Of a stretch of DNA of 12,685 nucleotides, positions 12,251 through 12,685 are shown piece after piece. Where the stretch lies: NCBI GenBank assembly GCA_009781925.1, contig WQUU01000131.1:1-12685 (forward strand). Direction: 5' to 3'. Each line of letters starts with the position of its first letter. Position 1 is the first letter of the stretch. Source of the DNA: Bacillota bacterium. GTDB taxonomy: Bacteria; Bacillota; Clostridia; Oscillospirales; Oscillospiraceae. Both the position numbers and the translations under genes were made by a program. The notes beneath the pieces were generated by a model. The model saw nothing but the letters and a program-made list of their open reading frames with translations, had not been told where the DNA came from and did no database searches.

Positions 12251-12607
12251 ATGGACAAGAGGACGCGCTTCTGGATCATCCTGTTCGCGGCGCTGTTGCT
12301 GCTCTGCGGCGGGGCCTATTTTTTGCTGTCCGGCGGTATACTCGGAACGGGGATGGTCGCGGACATCTATGTGAAAAATGAGCTCTATGAAAAAATCGAT
12401 CTGAACACGGTGGTTATCCCCCGCGAATTCGACATCAAAACCGACCTTGGCACAGATACGGTGCGGGTGGAGCACGGGAGAATTGCCGTCGTGGCTGCGG
12501 ACTGCCGGGATCAGATCTGCGTCCACCAGGGTTTCATTGTGGGGCCGGGGGTTCCAATCGTCTGCCTACCCCATCAGGTGGTCATCCAGATCGAGGGAGA
12601 TAACTAG
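12251..12607 (+). CDS. NusG-domain-II membrane-anchored protein
   Basis: The 118-residue product has a short basic start, one membrane helix (about 7-27) and an external domain like the NusG_II family: VADIYVKNELYEKIDLN (36-52), VEHGRIAVVAADCRDQICVHQG (73-94) and PIVCLPHQVVIQI (102-114). Three cysteines (C85, C90, C105) and H108 are placed like a possible metal or redox site. Despite the family name it is not a transcription factor. In Firmicutes such proteins often sit next to Gx-transporter genes and ApbE-type flavin transferases and have been linked to extracellular electron transfer (EetA-like; recalled, moderate certainty). The next gene here fits that pairing. Start: ATG 12251 is preferred because of the promoter; ATG 12242 is the alternative. 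No good Shine-Dalgarno precedes either. Confidence 0.8.
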   Translation: MDKRTRFWIILFAALLLLCGGAYFLLSGGILGTGMVADIYVKNELYEKIDLNTVVIPREFDIKTDLGTDTVRVEHGRIAVVAADCRDQICVHQGFIVGPGVPIVCLPHQVVIQIEGDN

Positions 12608-12613
12608 CGCCGC

Positions 12614-12685
12614 ATGAAGACAAAGAAGCTCACCCAGCTCGCGCTTTTGACGGCGGTGTCGCTGGTCATTTTTGTGGCGGAGGCG
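12614..12685 (+). CDS. Gx-transporter-type membrane protein, first 24 residues (cut by window edge)
   Basis: The gene starts at ATG 12614, 6 bases after the NusG_II stop, and stays open to the edge. The visible part, MKTKKLTQLALLTAVSLVIF then VAEA, is a basic start followed by the first membrane helix. It resembles the N-terminus of Gx transporter family proteins (also annotated as heptaprenyl diphosphate synthase component I), which commonly follow NusG_II genes. Twenty-four residues cannot prove this; the call rests on the start and the neighbour. The ribosome site is weak (GGGAG about 14 bases upstream), so coupling to the upstream gene is likely. Confidence 0.6.
   Translation, partial: MKTKKLTQLALLTAVSLVIFVAEA

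Noticed and set aside
460..12685. tRNA or rRNA genes, IS elements, integrases
   Set aside because: No cloverleaf-like segment, rRNA sequence or transposase/integrase motif was recognised on either strand; tRNA-Trp was specifically looked for near secE.

Overview
The window looks like a chromosomal segment of a Gram-positive Clostridia-type bacterium, possibly Oscillospirales. This is inferred from the gene order rpmG-secE-nusG-rplK-rplA, strong AGGAGG ribosome sites, a SpoIID-type protein, and several intergenic palindromic repeat families. No 16S or other taxonomic marker is present. Most of the window is GC-rich; roughly 2460-4740 is clearly AT-rich and carries different genes.

Layout. (1) 1-2241, minus strand: the ribosomal/transcription operon rpmG-secE-nusG-rplK-rplA, with rplA cut by the window edge, read from a near-consensus promoter at 2357-2385. 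Its spacers hold several hairpin repeats. (2) 2242-2720: a 479-base intergenic region with that promoter, a run of ten G and two candidate plus-strand promoters. (3) 2721-4683, plus strand, AT-rich: a secreted SpoIID/LytB-domain protein and an unrecognised lipoprotein. Between them lies a 168-base, rod-shaped, RNA-like fold (3965-4132). (4) 4784-7767, minus strand: a small lipoprotein with three 36-base in-frame repeats, a YdcF/SanA-like DUF218 membrane protein, and an ABC-F ATPase. (5) 7813-8417, plus strand: a complete YefM-YoeB toxin-antitoxin operon with promoter, paired TGTACA operator and terminator. (6) 8416-12053, minus strand: a class B penicillin-binding protein, an FHA-RodA/FtsW fusion that overlaps it by 4 bases, and an alkyltransferase-like (MGMT-fold) protein lacking the catalytic cysteine. 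(7) 12215-12685, plus strand: a NusG-domain-II membrane protein with a possibly leaderless start, then the beginning of a Gx-transporter-type membrane protein.

How the genes work together. Region 1 supplies translation and secretion housekeeping functions. The FHA-RodA fusion and the PBP form a cognate glycosyltransferase/transpeptidase pair for peptidoglycan synthesis, probably tuned by threonine phosphorylation. The SpoIID-like protein and the DUF218 protein also point to the cell envelope. The TA operon is self-contained.

The strongest candidates for something undescribed are the structured element at 3965-4132, the repeat family that supplies stop codons to the ABC-F and MGMT-like genes, and the apparently leaderless promoter/start arrangement at 12215-12251.
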